Shown here in pieces: positions 7,143 through 7,214 of a DNA stretch of 7,214 bases (position 1 is the stretch's first letter; the number at the start of each line of letters is the position of its first letter). A program made the translations under genes and the position numbers. The notes below the pieces were generated by a model, which saw nothing but the letters and a program-made list of their open reading frames with translations, did not search any database and was not told the DNA's origin. The stretch comes from Desulfuromonadaceae bacterium (GTDB lineage: Bacteria > Desulfobacterota > Desulfuromonadia > Desulfuromonadales > Geopsychrobacteraceae), in NCBI GenBank assembly GCA_013138655.1, contig WTCI01000147.1, forward strand, positions 1 through 7,214. The letters run 5' to 3'.

Positions 7143-7169
7143 AGCATAGTCGTGTCATTTTGTCAGCAA
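7143..7169 (-). promoter_or_regulatory. Possible ilvA promoter (weak)
   Basis: On the minus strand TTGCTG (7169-7164) could serve as -35 and TATGCT (7148-7143) as -10, with a 15-base spacer that is shorter than optimal. Between them lies a TGACA direct repeat. It sits about 35 bases upstream of the start codon, a sensible place. No leader peptide with Ile codons or attenuator hairpin is visible in the remaining upstream bases, but only about 100 are available. Confidence 0.25.
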
Positions 7170-7214
7170 GCAGGCCGTGTGATGTGACGAATGAGAGCAA
7201 GAATGGAGCCTGAT

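Overview
The window looks like a bacterial chromosome segment where an accessory restriction/defence locus meets a housekeeping gene. Four plus-strand genes come first. They are the 3' part of a RhuM-family gene, a small DUF6933-like gene, a complete type I restriction subunit gene (hsdR), and a YgjP/DUF45-type zinc metallopeptidase gene that starts one base after the hsdR stop codon. They are followed by a convergent, complete ilvA (biosynthetic threonine ammonia-lyase) on the minus strand. The gram-negative style of the genes, moderately high GC and a C-run/G-run repeat of a kind I associate with Desulfuromonadia/Geobacter-like genomes suggest a deltaproteobacterial-type host. That assignment is weak and rests on recall, not on a marker gene.

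Layout. At 1-621 is the C-terminal part of RhuM; its reading frame is open at the window edge. At 647-1255 is the DUF6933-like gene. At 1256-1421 is the only sizeable gap inside the cluster. It is unusually structured: a 14-codon ORF overlaps the previous stop codon as ATGA, then comes a near-perfect 31-base palindrome (1271-1301), then a compound C-rich/G-rich inverted repeat (1321-1394). hsdR occupies 1422-4700, with a PD-(D/E)xK nuclease motif and all the main superfamily 2 helicase motifs intact. The metallopeptidase gene is at 4702-5454. The 146-base convergent gap at 5455-5600 has no convincing terminator and possibly a tiny transposase-start fossil. ilvA runs from 7109 down to 5601 with a good ribosome binding site.

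How the genes work together. HsdR is the motor/nuclease subunit of a type I restriction-modification complex and needs HsdM and HsdS, which are not in this window. RhuM-family genes are often found inside hsd operons, so hsdM and hsdS probably lie just upstream of base 1. The DUF6933-like protein and the metallopeptidase are best read as accessory genes of the same locus; their roles in restriction are not established by the sequence. ilvA appears to be an unrelated core gene marking the island's right boundary. The least explained part is the 1256-1421 spacer, which could be an operator, a processing site or a trace of recombination just before hsdR.
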